From the NCBI GenBank assembly GCA_035294855.1, contig DATGKD010000119.1, positions 1-6,169 on the forward strand: a stretch of DNA of 6,169 bases. Direction: 5' to 3'. The notes under the pieces were generated by a model. The model saw only the letters and a program-made list of their open reading frames with translations, ran no database searches and was not told the origin of the DNA. The position numbers and the translations under genes were made by a program. Of the stretch, positions 1-5,532 are shown one piece after another. Origin of the DNA: DATGKD01 sp035294855. Lineage in GTDB: Bacteria > Actinomycetota > Acidimicrobiia > Acidimicrobiales > UBA8190. Numbering within the stretch: the stretch's first letter is position 1; every line of letters begins with the position of its first letter.

Positions 1-933
1 CACGCGTTCTTCAAGGCGCAGCTGTTCCTCGGTGCGGGCTCGGTGATCCACGCCCTCGATGGCGAGCAGGACTTGAAGAAGATGGGCAACATCCGCCGCT
101 TCATGACGCTCACCTTCGCGACGTTCCTGGCGGGTTGGCTCGCCATCGCCGGGGTCCCCCCGCTGTCGGGGTTCTGGGCGAAGGGCGACATCCTCACCAA
201 TGCGTTCGCCCGGTACCCCGCGCTGTGGGCCGTCGGTCTCGTCACCGCGGCGCTCACCGCGTACTACATCACCCGGCTGTCGACGCTCGCGTTCTTCGGT
301 GACGACCGGTGGCGCGAGCTGTTGCGGGCGCGTCCCCGAGCTGACCGCGGGCACGGTGCCCAGGCGGCGACCGCGTCGCACGACGACGCCGATCCCGTGC
401 CCCACGAGGCTCCGCCGGTGATGGCATTCCCGCTCGTCGTGCTCGCCGTCCTGGCGGTCGTGGGCGGCGTCCTCCACCTGCCGTGGCACTCCGGTTGGGA
501 TCCCCTCGCCTGGCTGGCCCCCGTCTTCGGCCACACCCTGTACAACCCGGGCCAGTCGAACGCCACGCTGTGGCTGCTCGAGGTGGTGGACGCCGTGGTG
601 GCGGTCGGCGCGGTGGCGCTCGCATTCGCGCTGTGGTCGCGACGAGTGGATGCACCCAGCCTCGAACCGGTCGTGCTGCAGCGCGCCTACTTCCTCGACG
701 ACATCTACGACGCCCTCATCGGCCGGCCGGGTCAGGCGTTCGCCCGCTTCACCGCCACCGTCGTCGAAGTGCGCGTGATCGACGGCACCGTCAACGGGGT
801 GGGCCGTCTGGCACGCGCCCTCGGCGGGGGGTTGCGGCAGGTGCAGACCGGGTTCGTGCGCCAGTACGCCCTGGGCATCGTGCTCGGGGTGGTGGGCCTG
901 GTCGCCTGGGCCGCGGTGAGGGCCCTGTCATGA
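1..933 (+). CDS. nuoL: NADH-quinone oxidoreductase subunit L, C-terminal half (5' end outside window)
   Basis: This is the largest antiporter-like membrane subunit of respiratory complex I, which couples NADH:quinone electron transfer to proton translocation across the cytoplasmic membrane. The reading frame is open from base 1 and gives 310 residues, about half of a usual NuoL. The fragment begins with the family hallmark HAFFKAQLFLGAGSVIHAL, whose Lys5 matches a channel lysine. Next comes PPLSGFWAKGDIL, with Lys61 at the position of the conserved Lys of the second half-channel. A polar His/Asp-rich loop (about residues 113-138) leads into HEAPPVM and further hydrophobic helices. Residues about 226-300 (YFLDDIYDAL, VIDGTVNGVGRL, QTGFVRQYALG) match the usual end of NuoL, which contains the long lateral helix and a final membrane helix. 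The stop overlaps the nuoM start by four bases. An in-frame GTG at 43 lies inside the conserved domain and is not a real start. Only the truncation by the window edge is unusual. Confidence 0.97.
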   Translation, partial: HAFFKAQLFLGAGSVIHALDGEQDLKKMGNIRRFMTLTFATFLAGWLAIAGVPPLSGFWAKGDILTNAFARYPALWAVGLVTAALTAYYITRLSTLAFFGDDRWRELLRARPRADRGHGAQAATASHDDADPVPHEAPPVMAFPLVVLAVLAVVGGVLHLPWHSGWDPLAWLAPVFGHTLYNPGQSNATLWLLEVVDAVVAVGAVALAFALWSRRVDAPSLEPVVLQRAYFLDDIYDALIGRPGQAFARFTATVVEVRVIDGTVNGVGRLARALGGGLRQVQTGFVRQYALGIVLGVVGLVAWAAVRALS

Positions 934-2549
934 CGCACGACACCGCGTTCCCGTTCCTGACGGTCCTCGTCGTGCTGCCCGCGGCGGCCGCCGGCGCCGT
1001 CATCCTCATCCCCCCCGGGGTGGGCGAGCGCGCCCGGCGCGCTCTGGCCGTATCGATCGGGCTGGGGGCCACCCTCGCCACGCTCGCCCTGGCCATCACC
1101 ATCGCCCTGCGCTACCAGGCGGGCGACGGCGGCTTCCGGCTCGTGAGCCGGCACGTGTGGGCGTCGACCCTCGGGATCTCCTGGCACCTCGGTGTGGACG
1201 GGATCTCGGTGTTCCTCGTCCTCATGGCGGCGGTGCTGTTCCCGCTGGCGCTGTTGGTGGGACCGGTGCGGCGCCATCCGCAGTCGTTCGTGGTGTGGCT
1301 GCTCCTGCTCGAAACGGGCTGCCTGGGCAGCTTCGTCGCCCTCGACCTGATCCTCTTCTTTCTGTTCTTCGAGCTGACGCTCGTCCCCGCTTACTTCCTC
1401 ATCGCGGGCTTCGGCTTCGCCCGGCGTGGCTACGCGGCGATCAAGTTCTTCGTGTACACGTTCCTGGGGTCGGCCTTCCTGCTCGTGGGGATCGTGGTCG
1501 TGGCGTTCATCCACCAGCACCAGACGGGCCGGCTCACCTTCGATCTGGTGGACCTGAGCTCCACCCACCTGGGGCTGGCGTCACAGGTGCTGCTGTTCCT
1601 GGCGTTCACCGTGGCCTTCGCCGTGAAGGCGCCCGTGTTCCCGTTCCACACGTGGTCGCCCGACGCCTACGCCGAGGCGCCCACGTCCGGTTCGGTGCTC
1701 CTCGCCGCCGTCATGGCGAAGCTCGGGACCTACGGCATCATCCGCTTCGACCTGACGCTGTTCCCGCGCGCCGTCGTCGACCTGGCGCCGTTGCTGCTCA
1801 CCCTCGGGGTGGTGGGCATCCTCTACGGCGCCCTCGTGGCCTGCGCCACCCGCGACCTGAAGCGCCTGGTGGCGTACTCCTCGCTCGCCCATCTCGGCTT
1901 CGTCGTCCTGGGCACCTTCGCGCTCACCACGCAGGGCGTGACCGGCGGGGTGCTGCAGATGGTGAACCACGGGCTCGTGATCGCCGTGTTGTTCATCGTC
2001 ATCGGCTGGATCTACGAGCGGCGCCGGACGTGGCAGACCACGGGCCTGCGCGGCCTGCAGCGTCCGGCTCCGATGCTCGCCGCGGTGTTCACGCTCGCCA
2101 TGCTGGCCGCCATCGGGCTGCCCGGGCTCAACGGGTTCGTGGGCGAGTTCCTCGTGCTCCTGGGCACGTTCCTGACCCACCGGTGGTGGGCGGTGGTGGC
2201 CACGGGCGGGGTGGTGCTCGCCGCCCTCTACCTGTTGTGGGCGTACCAGCAGGTGTTCCACCACGCGCCCGACGAAGACACCGCCCGCGTCCGTGACCTG
2301 TCGTGGCGCGAAGCCGCGGTGGTGGCGCCGCTCGTCGTCCTCATCGTGGTGCTCGGCGTGTACCCGAAGCCCGTGCTCGACCGCATCACGCCGTCGGTCA
2401 ACCGGCTCGTCCACCGGGTGGAGCTCGTCGGGGGCACCCACCAACCCGCGGTGGCCACGGGCGGCACGGCCGCCACCACGGGTCAGGCGGCGGGCGCCCC
2501 CGGTGCCGCGCCCTTGCGTCACCCGGCGACCGAGGCGGGCCGCAAGTGA
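930..2549 (+). CDS. nuoM: NADH-quinone oxidoreductase subunit M
   Basis: This is the second antiporter-like proton-channel subunit of complex I, 539 residues, with about 14 hydrophobic segments. Key residues align with those of the family: Glu148 in LFFLFFELTLVPAYF, Lys233 in AFAVKAPVFPFHTW, Lys264 in AAVMAKLGTYG, and Glu406 in NGFVGEF near the end of the second half-channel. The motif HTWSPDAYAEAPTSGSV is a clear NuoM signature. The ATG at 930 is chosen because it overlaps the nuoL stop as ATGA, is preceded by GGTGAGG (915-921) at 8-base spacing, and gives the expected N-terminus ahead of the first membrane helix. The same frame is open further upstream, but there it lies inside nuoL. The last 40 residues or so (from about 500) form a Gly/Ala/Thr-rich tail with no membrane helix, longer than usual for the family and probably on the cytoplasmic side. 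The gene overlaps nuoN by four bases. Confidence 0.97.
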   Translation: MTHDTAFPFLTVLVVLPAAAAGAVILIPPGVGERARRALAVSIGLGATLATLALAITIALRYQAGDGGFRLVSRHVWASTLGISWHLGVDGISVFLVLMAAVLFPLALLVGPVRRHPQSFVVWLLLLETGCLGSFVALDLILFFLFFELTLVPAYFLIAGFGFARRGYAAIKFFVYTFLGSAFLLVGIVVVAFIHQHQTGRLTFDLVDLSSTHLGLASQVLLFLAFTVAFAVKAPVFPFHTWSPDAYAEAPTSGSVLLAAVMAKLGTYGIIRFDLTLFPRAVVDLAPLLLTLGVVGILYGALVACATRDLKRLVAYSSLAHLGFVVLGTFALTTQGVTGGVLQMVNHGLVIAVLFIVIGWIYERRRTWQTTGLRGLQRPAPMLAAVFTLAMLAAIGLPGLNGFVGEFLVLLGTFLTHRWWAVVATGGVVLAALYLLWAYQQVFHHAPDEDTARVRDLSWREAAVVAPLVVLIVVLGVYPKPVLDRITPSVNRLVHRVELVGGTHQPAVATGGTAATTGQAAGAPGAAPLRHPATEAGRK

Positions 2550-4192
2550 GCGTCCTCGCCGCCGCCGCGGGCCTTCACATCCCGAAGATCACCTACCTGT
2601 CGATCCTGCCCGAGCTCGTGCTCATGGGGGGCGCGGTGGGCATCATGATCCTGTCGTCGCTCGGCAGGCGGCCCATGACGCCGTCGTTGCTCACGGGCAC
2701 GACGGTGCTCACCGGACTGGCGTCGCTGTCGCTGTCGCTCGTCCAGTGGTTCGACGTCGCCAACCACGGCGCGCACGTGGCGGTGGCCTCCGCCGTCGTG
2801 GAGGACGGCTTCAGCGCGCTCGTCGCGGTGCTGGTGTCGTGCGCCGTCGTACTCGCGGCGTTGGTGGGCGACGGGTGGATGCGCCGCGAGCGCCTGGTGG
2901 GGCCCGAGCTCGGCGTGCTCATGCTGCTGTCGGCGTCGGGGGCCGTGATCATGGGCGCCGCCAACGACCTGATCGTCGTGTTCCTCGGCCTCGAGATCCT
3001 GTCCATCCCGCTGTACGTGCTCGCCGCCATGAACGCGCGCCGGGCGGAGTCGGGTGAGGCCGGCCTCAAGTACTTCATCCTGGGGGCCTTCTCCTCGGCG
3101 GTGTTCCTGTACGGCGTGGCCCTCACCTACGGGGCCACGGGGACGACGAACCTGGCGCAGGTCGCCGACTACCTGGCGCGCAACGTCCTGCTCCACGACG
3201 GCCTGCTGCTGGCGGGCCTGGTCCTGGTGCTCGCCGGCTTCGGGTTCAAGATCGCGGCGGTCCCCTTCCACCTGTGGACGCCCGACGTGTACCAGGGCGC
3301 CCCGTCGCCGGTCACCGGCTTCATGGCCGCGGTGGCCAAGGCGGGCGGTTTCGCCGCCCTCCTGCGGGTGTTCCTGTCGTCGTTCGGGGTGCTGCGCAGC
3401 GACTGGCAGCCCGTGGTGTGGGTGCTGGCGGTCATCACGCTCGTGCTGGGCGCGGTGGTCGCCTTGGTACAGCGAGACATCAAACGGATGCTCGCCTATT
3501 CGTCCATCAACCACGCCGGTTTCGTGCTGCTCGGGCTGCAAGCGGCCACCGCGCGGGGGGTCGAGGGCTCGTTGTACTACCTGTTCGTCTACATGATCAT
3601 GGTGATCGGCAGCTTCGCCGTCGTCACCGTGGTCGGCGGTACGGGCGACCGCCGTCACGACCTCGACCAGTACCGGGGGTTGGCCGCGCGCCGGCCGTGG
3701 CTCGCGGCGTCGTTCGCCGTCTTGCTCATCGCCCAGGCGGGGGTCCCGTTCACGACGGGATTCCTGGCCAAGCTCGAGGTCATCTCGGCGTCGGTGGCCG
3801 CACACTCCACACCGCTCGCGGTGGTGGCCATGGTGTCGGCGGCGATCGCCGCGTTCTTCTACCTGCGGGTCATCCTCGTCATGTACGCGCCGGGGACGGG
3901 CGCCACCTCGGCAGGTGATGGAGGCGCTGAGGTGGTGTCGGACACGCCCGACGCCGACGTGGGCGCGAGCGTGGTCGCCCTCCACAGCGAGGTGATGGGC
4001 CTCGCCACCGCCACCTCCACGACCGCGGTGGCCCCCGCGCCGGCCGAGGTGACGGAGGTGTCCGACGACGAGCCCGCTCCCGTGGCGGTGGCCACGGCCA
4101 TCGGCGTGAGCGTCGTGGTGACCGTCCTCTTCGGTGTGTGGCCGGCGCCCATCGTCAACTTCGCCCACCACGCCACGCTGCTCTTTCACTGA
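2546..4192 (+). CDS. nuoN: NADH-quinone oxidoreductase subunit N
   Basis: This is the third antiporter-like subunit of the complex I membrane arm, 548 residues with about 14 membrane segments. Visible key residues are Glu150 in VFLGLEILSIPLYVL, Lys175 in EAGLKYFILGAFSSA, Lys235 in GFGFKIAAVPFHLWTPDVY, Lys265 in AAVAKAGGFA, and Lys409 in TTGFLAKLEV, where NuoN characteristically has Lys instead of the Glu of NuoM. The GTG start at 2546 overlaps the nuoM stop as GTGA, with GAGG at 2532-2535 upstream, and gives an N-terminus running straight into the first helix (LSILPELVLM). Between the helix ending near YLRVILVMY (447) and the final helix starting at Val513 lies a linker of about 65 residues rich in Ala, Asp, Glu, Ser, Thr and Val. 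It includes the acidic stretch AEVTEVSDDEPAP and is longer than I expect for this loop. It is the last nuo gene visible, as is usual for the operon. Confidence 0.97.
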   Translation: MSVLAAAAGLHIPKITYLSILPELVLMGGAVGIMILSSLGRRPMTPSLLTGTTVLTGLASLSLSLVQWFDVANHGAHVAVASAVVEDGFSALVAVLVSCAVVLAALVGDGWMRRERLVGPELGVLMLLSASGAVIMGAANDLIVVFLGLEILSIPLYVLAAMNARRAESGEAGLKYFILGAFSSAVFLYGVALTYGATGTTNLAQVADYLARNVLLHDGLLLAGLVLVLAGFGFKIAAVPFHLWTPDVYQGAPSPVTGFMAAVAKAGGFAALLRVFLSSFGVLRSDWQPVVWVLAVITLVLGAVVALVQRDIKRMLAYSSINHAGFVLLGLQAATARGVEGSLYYLFVYMIMVIGSFAVVTVVGGTGDRRHDLDQYRGLAARRPWLAASFAVLLIAQAGVPFTTGFLAKLEVISASVAAHSTPLAVVAMVSAAIAAFFYLRVILVMYAPGTGATSAGDGGAEVVSDTPDADVGASVVALHSEVMGLATATSTTAVAPAPAEVTEVSDDEPAPVAVATAIGVSVVVTVLFGVWPAPIVNFAHHATLLFH

Positions 4193-4193
4193 T

Positions 4194-4248
4194 CCGGCGC
4201 CGCCGGGCTCGGCGTCTGACCGGGGCCCCTGACGGGCCGCTCCCCGGT
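4194..4248 (+). terminator. Cluster of overlapping hairpins after nuoN (weak terminator or attenuator candidate)
   Basis: Directly after the nuoN stop there are several perfect short inverted repeats. CCGGC (4194-4198) pairs with GCCGG (4202-4206). CGCCG (4201-4205) pairs with CGGCG (4210-4214). ACCGGGG (4219-4225) pairs with CCCCGGT (4242-4248). Inside the last one, GGCCC (4224-4228) pairs with GGGCC (4234-4238) around a 5-base loop. The first two compete for bases 4202-4205 and the last two compete for 4224-4225, so alternative folds are possible. No U-tract follows, so this is not a classical intrinsic terminator. It could slow or end transcription of the nuo operon, protect the mRNA 3' end, or be chance pairing in GC-rich DNA. 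Confidence 0.3.
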
Positions 4249-4321
4249 GGCGCTCAAGGCCGGGGACGCCCCCGCCGATGTCACAGACGTGTCCGAACCG
4301 ATGGTCAGGGGTTCGTCGTGA
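4247..4321 (+). other. Mini-ORF of 24 codons overlapping the start of the EAL gene
   Basis: A GTG at 4247 opens a 24-codon frame that stops with TGA at 4319-4321, sharing GTGA with the EAL gene start at 4318. It is in the same frame as nuoN but separated from it by the stops at 4190 and 4217. The peptide core APADVTDVSEP resembles APAEVTEVSDDEP in the NuoN linker. No ribosome binding site is visible before the GTG, so expression is doubtful. It may be a leader that couples translation into the EAL gene, a duplicated remnant of the nuoN tail, or chance. Confidence 0.2.
4307..4311 (+). promoter_or_regulatory. Ribosome binding site deciding the GTG start of the EAL gene
   Basis: AGGGG lies 6 bases before the GTG at 4318. 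The EAL reading frame stays open upstream to at least 4138, so this site, together with the start of EAL homology at about residue 14, is what places the start here. No other in-frame start between 4193 and 4318 has a comparable signal. Confidence 0.6.
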
Positions 4322-5304
4322 TCGCGCGCCCCGAGCTCGGCCTCGACGGAGAGCCCGAGCTCGTCTTCCAGCCCGCCGTCGATCTGGCCACGGGCCGGCT
4401 CCTCGGGTTCGAGGCGCTGTTGCGCTGGAACGACCCCGTCCTCGGGGCCATCCCGCCGAGCGTGCTCATCCCGTGGGCGGAGGCCAACGGCCACATGGCC
4501 TCGCTCAACGCCTGGGTGCTGTCTGAGGCGTGCACCCGTGCGGTGGCATGGGAGGCAGATCTCCAGCTGGCCGTGAACTGCTCGGTCTTCCAACTTCGCC
4601 AGCGCGAGGCCGCCTCCGCGGCGTCCATCGCCCTCGAGGAATCGGGCCTCAATCCCGACCGGTTGACCCTCGAGATCACCGAGACGAGCGTCACCGACGA
4701 CGTCGCCGCCGCCGACCTGCGTGCCATGTCGCGCCTCGGCATCCAGCTGACGGTGGACGACATCGGATCGGACTGGTCGACGCTCGAGAACCTCCACCAC
4801 TTCGCCATCAACACCATGAAGATCGACGGCAGCCTCATCCAGGGCCTCGCCAACGACGGGGGCGTGAACCAGGCCATCGTGGAGACCATCGTCCGGGTGA
4901 GCCACTCGTTGGGGATCTGCACCGTGGCCGAAGGGGTGGAGTCTGCCGAGCAGGTCGCCATCCTGCGTCAGGTGGGCGCGGACGTCGCCCAGGGTTACTT
5001 CTTCGCCCCGCCGTTGTCAGCCGAGGACGCACAGGCGCTCACCGTCATGGAGCCGCTCCCCGTCTTCACGTTGCCGGAGCCCGCCGAGGGCGACGAAGTC
5101 GAGGAAGACGGTGGGCCGGGAGCGATCCCCTCCATGGCGGCAGTGGCCATGGACGTCCTCGATGCCGTGGGCAGTGCGGGCGCCGCCGACACCAGCAGGG
5201 TGTCTGACGACGAGCGCGGGTCGGCGTCGGAAGCCGACGACGTGGCGCTCGTGAGCCGACGGGGCCGGTTGAAGAGCACCTTCCGCCGGGCCCGCAACGG
5301 CTGA
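4318..5304 (+). CDS. Stand-alone EAL-domain protein, probable cyclic-di-GMP phosphodiesterase
   Basis: EAL proteins hydrolyse the second messenger cyclic-di-GMP to pGpG, or bind it as receptors when degenerate. This one has 328 residues. Residues about 14-240 form the EAL domain; no GGDEF, PAS, GAF, signal peptide or membrane helix is visible, so it is probably cytosolic. Metal- and substrate-binding residues are present: Glu32 and Arg36 in GFEALLRW, Asn87 in AVNCS, Glu119 in LEITET, Asp147-Asp148, Lys168 in MKIDGS, Glu205 in VAEGVES, and Gln225 in AQGYFF. This favours catalysis. The loop after the Asp pair reads DDIGSDWSTL where active enzymes usually have DDFGTGYSSL. That loop is tied to dimerisation and catalysis, so activity may be altered. 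The tail (about 241-328) is first acidic (EGDEVEEDGG), then Ala-rich, and ends very basic (SRRGRLKSTFRRARNG). It lies 125 bases after nuoN on the same strand and could be co-transcribed with it. The family call is firm; the substrate activity is inferred. Confidence 0.92.
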   Translation: MIARPELGLDGEPELVFQPAVDLATGRLLGFEALLRWNDPVLGAIPPSVLIPWAEANGHMASLNAWVLSEACTRAVAWEADLQLAVNCSVFQLRQREAASAASIALEESGLNPDRLTLEITETSVTDDVAAADLRAMSRLGIQLTVDDIGSDWSTLENLHHFAINTMKIDGSLIQGLANDGGVNQAIVETIVRVSHSLGICTVAEGVESAEQVAILRQVGADVAQGYFFAPPLSAEDAQALTVMEPLPVFTLPEPAEGDEVEEDGGPGAIPSMAAVAMDVLDAVGSAGAADTSRVSDDERGSASEADDVALVSRRGRLKSTFRRARNG

Positions 5305-5340
5305 CGCCACTTCCCCGGGAACGCGTCCCCAGCGGCACGC

Positions 5341-5399
5341 CTTCCCTCCTCTCTGTCTCCTCTCGGTCTCCTCTTCTGTCTCCTTCTCCGTTCTGTCCT
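5341..5399 (+). repeat. Pyrimidine-rich tract with imperfect 11-12-base repeats (possible Rho-loading site)
   Basis: Bases 5341-5400 contain no A and only seven G; C and T are nearly equal in number, which is sharply unlike the GC-rich surroundings. Three neighbouring units share a core: TCTCTGTCTCC (5350-5360), TCTCGGTCTCC (5361-5371) and TCTTCTGTCTCC (5372-5383). A looser copy follows at 5384-5398. The tract begins 36 bases after the EAL stop. In the transcript it would be an unstructured C-rich, G-poor segment, the known character of Rho utilisation sites, so Rho-dependent termination between the EAL gene and the permease gene is a reasonable inference. A homopyrimidine strand can also form triplex DNA; a 7-base mirror repeat (CCTCTTC at 5370-5376, CTTCTCC at 5383-5389) is present but may be chance. 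Confidence 0.5.
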
Positions 5400-5424
5400 G
5401 ACTGACTCGTGTCGGTCCGTGGCC

Positions 5425-5456
5425 GGCACCACCCGGTGCCCGTGCGTACCAGCACG
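5425..5456. repeat. Two adjacent perfect hairpins downstream of the pyrimidine tract
   Basis: GGCACC (5425-5430) pairs with GGTGCC (5435-5440) around ACCC. Directly abutting it, CGTGC (5441-5445) pairs with GCACG (5452-5456) around a 6-base loop. No T-run follows. Together with the preceding C/T-rich tract they could mark the 3' end of the EAL transcript, for example as hairpins left after Rho action, or they could be protein-binding palindromes for the downstream gene. The pairing is seen directly; the role is inferred. Confidence 0.35.
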
Positions 5457-5496
5457 CCCCGCGGACACCGGGCTCCATCCTTGGTCGGCGCCGGGG

Positions 5497-5517
5497 TGAT
5501 CGGGCAGACTCCGATCA
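5497..5517. promoter_or_regulatory. Perfect 7-bp inverted repeat just upstream of the permease ribosome binding site
   Basis: TGATCGG (5497-5503) and CCGATCA (5511-5517) form a perfect inverted repeat with a 7-base spacer (GCAGACT). It ends two bases before the Shine-Dalgarno sequence of the permease gene. The half-site size and 21-base span suit a dimeric repressor operator. As RNA it would be a hairpin placed where it could affect ribosome access. No cognate regulator is in the window, so the function is inferred. Confidence 0.4.
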
Positions 5518-5518
5518 A

Positions 5519-5526
5519 GGGGAGGT
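5519..5526 (+). promoter_or_regulatory. Strong ribosome binding site supporting a TTG start
   Basis: GGGGAGGT, with a near-consensus GGAGGT core at 5521-5526, is 6 bases before the TTG at 5533. It is the best Shine-Dalgarno match in the window and justifies the unusual TTG start of the permease gene, whose frame has no ATG until Met156. Confidence 0.75.
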
Positions 5527-5532
5527 CAGCCA

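Noticed and set aside
483..929. Upstream extension of the nuoM frame inside nuoL
   Set aside because: The translation is Arg/Gly-rich noise until the ATG at 930, where a typical NuoM N-terminus and a ribosome binding site appear.
1581..2522. Long open frame on the minus strand opposite nuoM
   Set aside because: Same artefact of composition; low-complexity polar translation with no family features.
2519..4189. Long open frame on the minus strand opposite nuoN (556 codons)
   Set aside because: It exists because GC-rich third positions suppress stops on the opposite strand. The product is a His/Arg/Gly/Asp-rich composition with no domain, and the + strand gene is certain.
4138..4317. Upstream extension of the EAL frame overlapping the end of nuoN
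   Set aside because: The translation is Arg/Pro-rich with no EAL homology and there is no suitable start signal. The GTG at 4318 with AGGGG upstream fits the family N-terminus.
4278..4526. ATG-started frame of 82 codons overlapping the EAL gene start
   Set aside because: It lies in another frame of the EAL gene, is Arg/Ala-rich and has no recognisable domain.
5311..5329. Small palindromes (TTCCC-C-GGGAA and GGGA-N5-TCCC) just after the EAL stop
   Set aside because: The stems are 4-5 bp and overlap each other with no following T-run; too weak to call a terminator.
5481..5510. Possible promoter for the permease gene: TTGGTC and CAGACT, 18 bases apart
   Set aside because: The -10 element is a poor match and lies inside the inverted repeat; such partial matches are common by chance. 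No promoter can be called with confidence.
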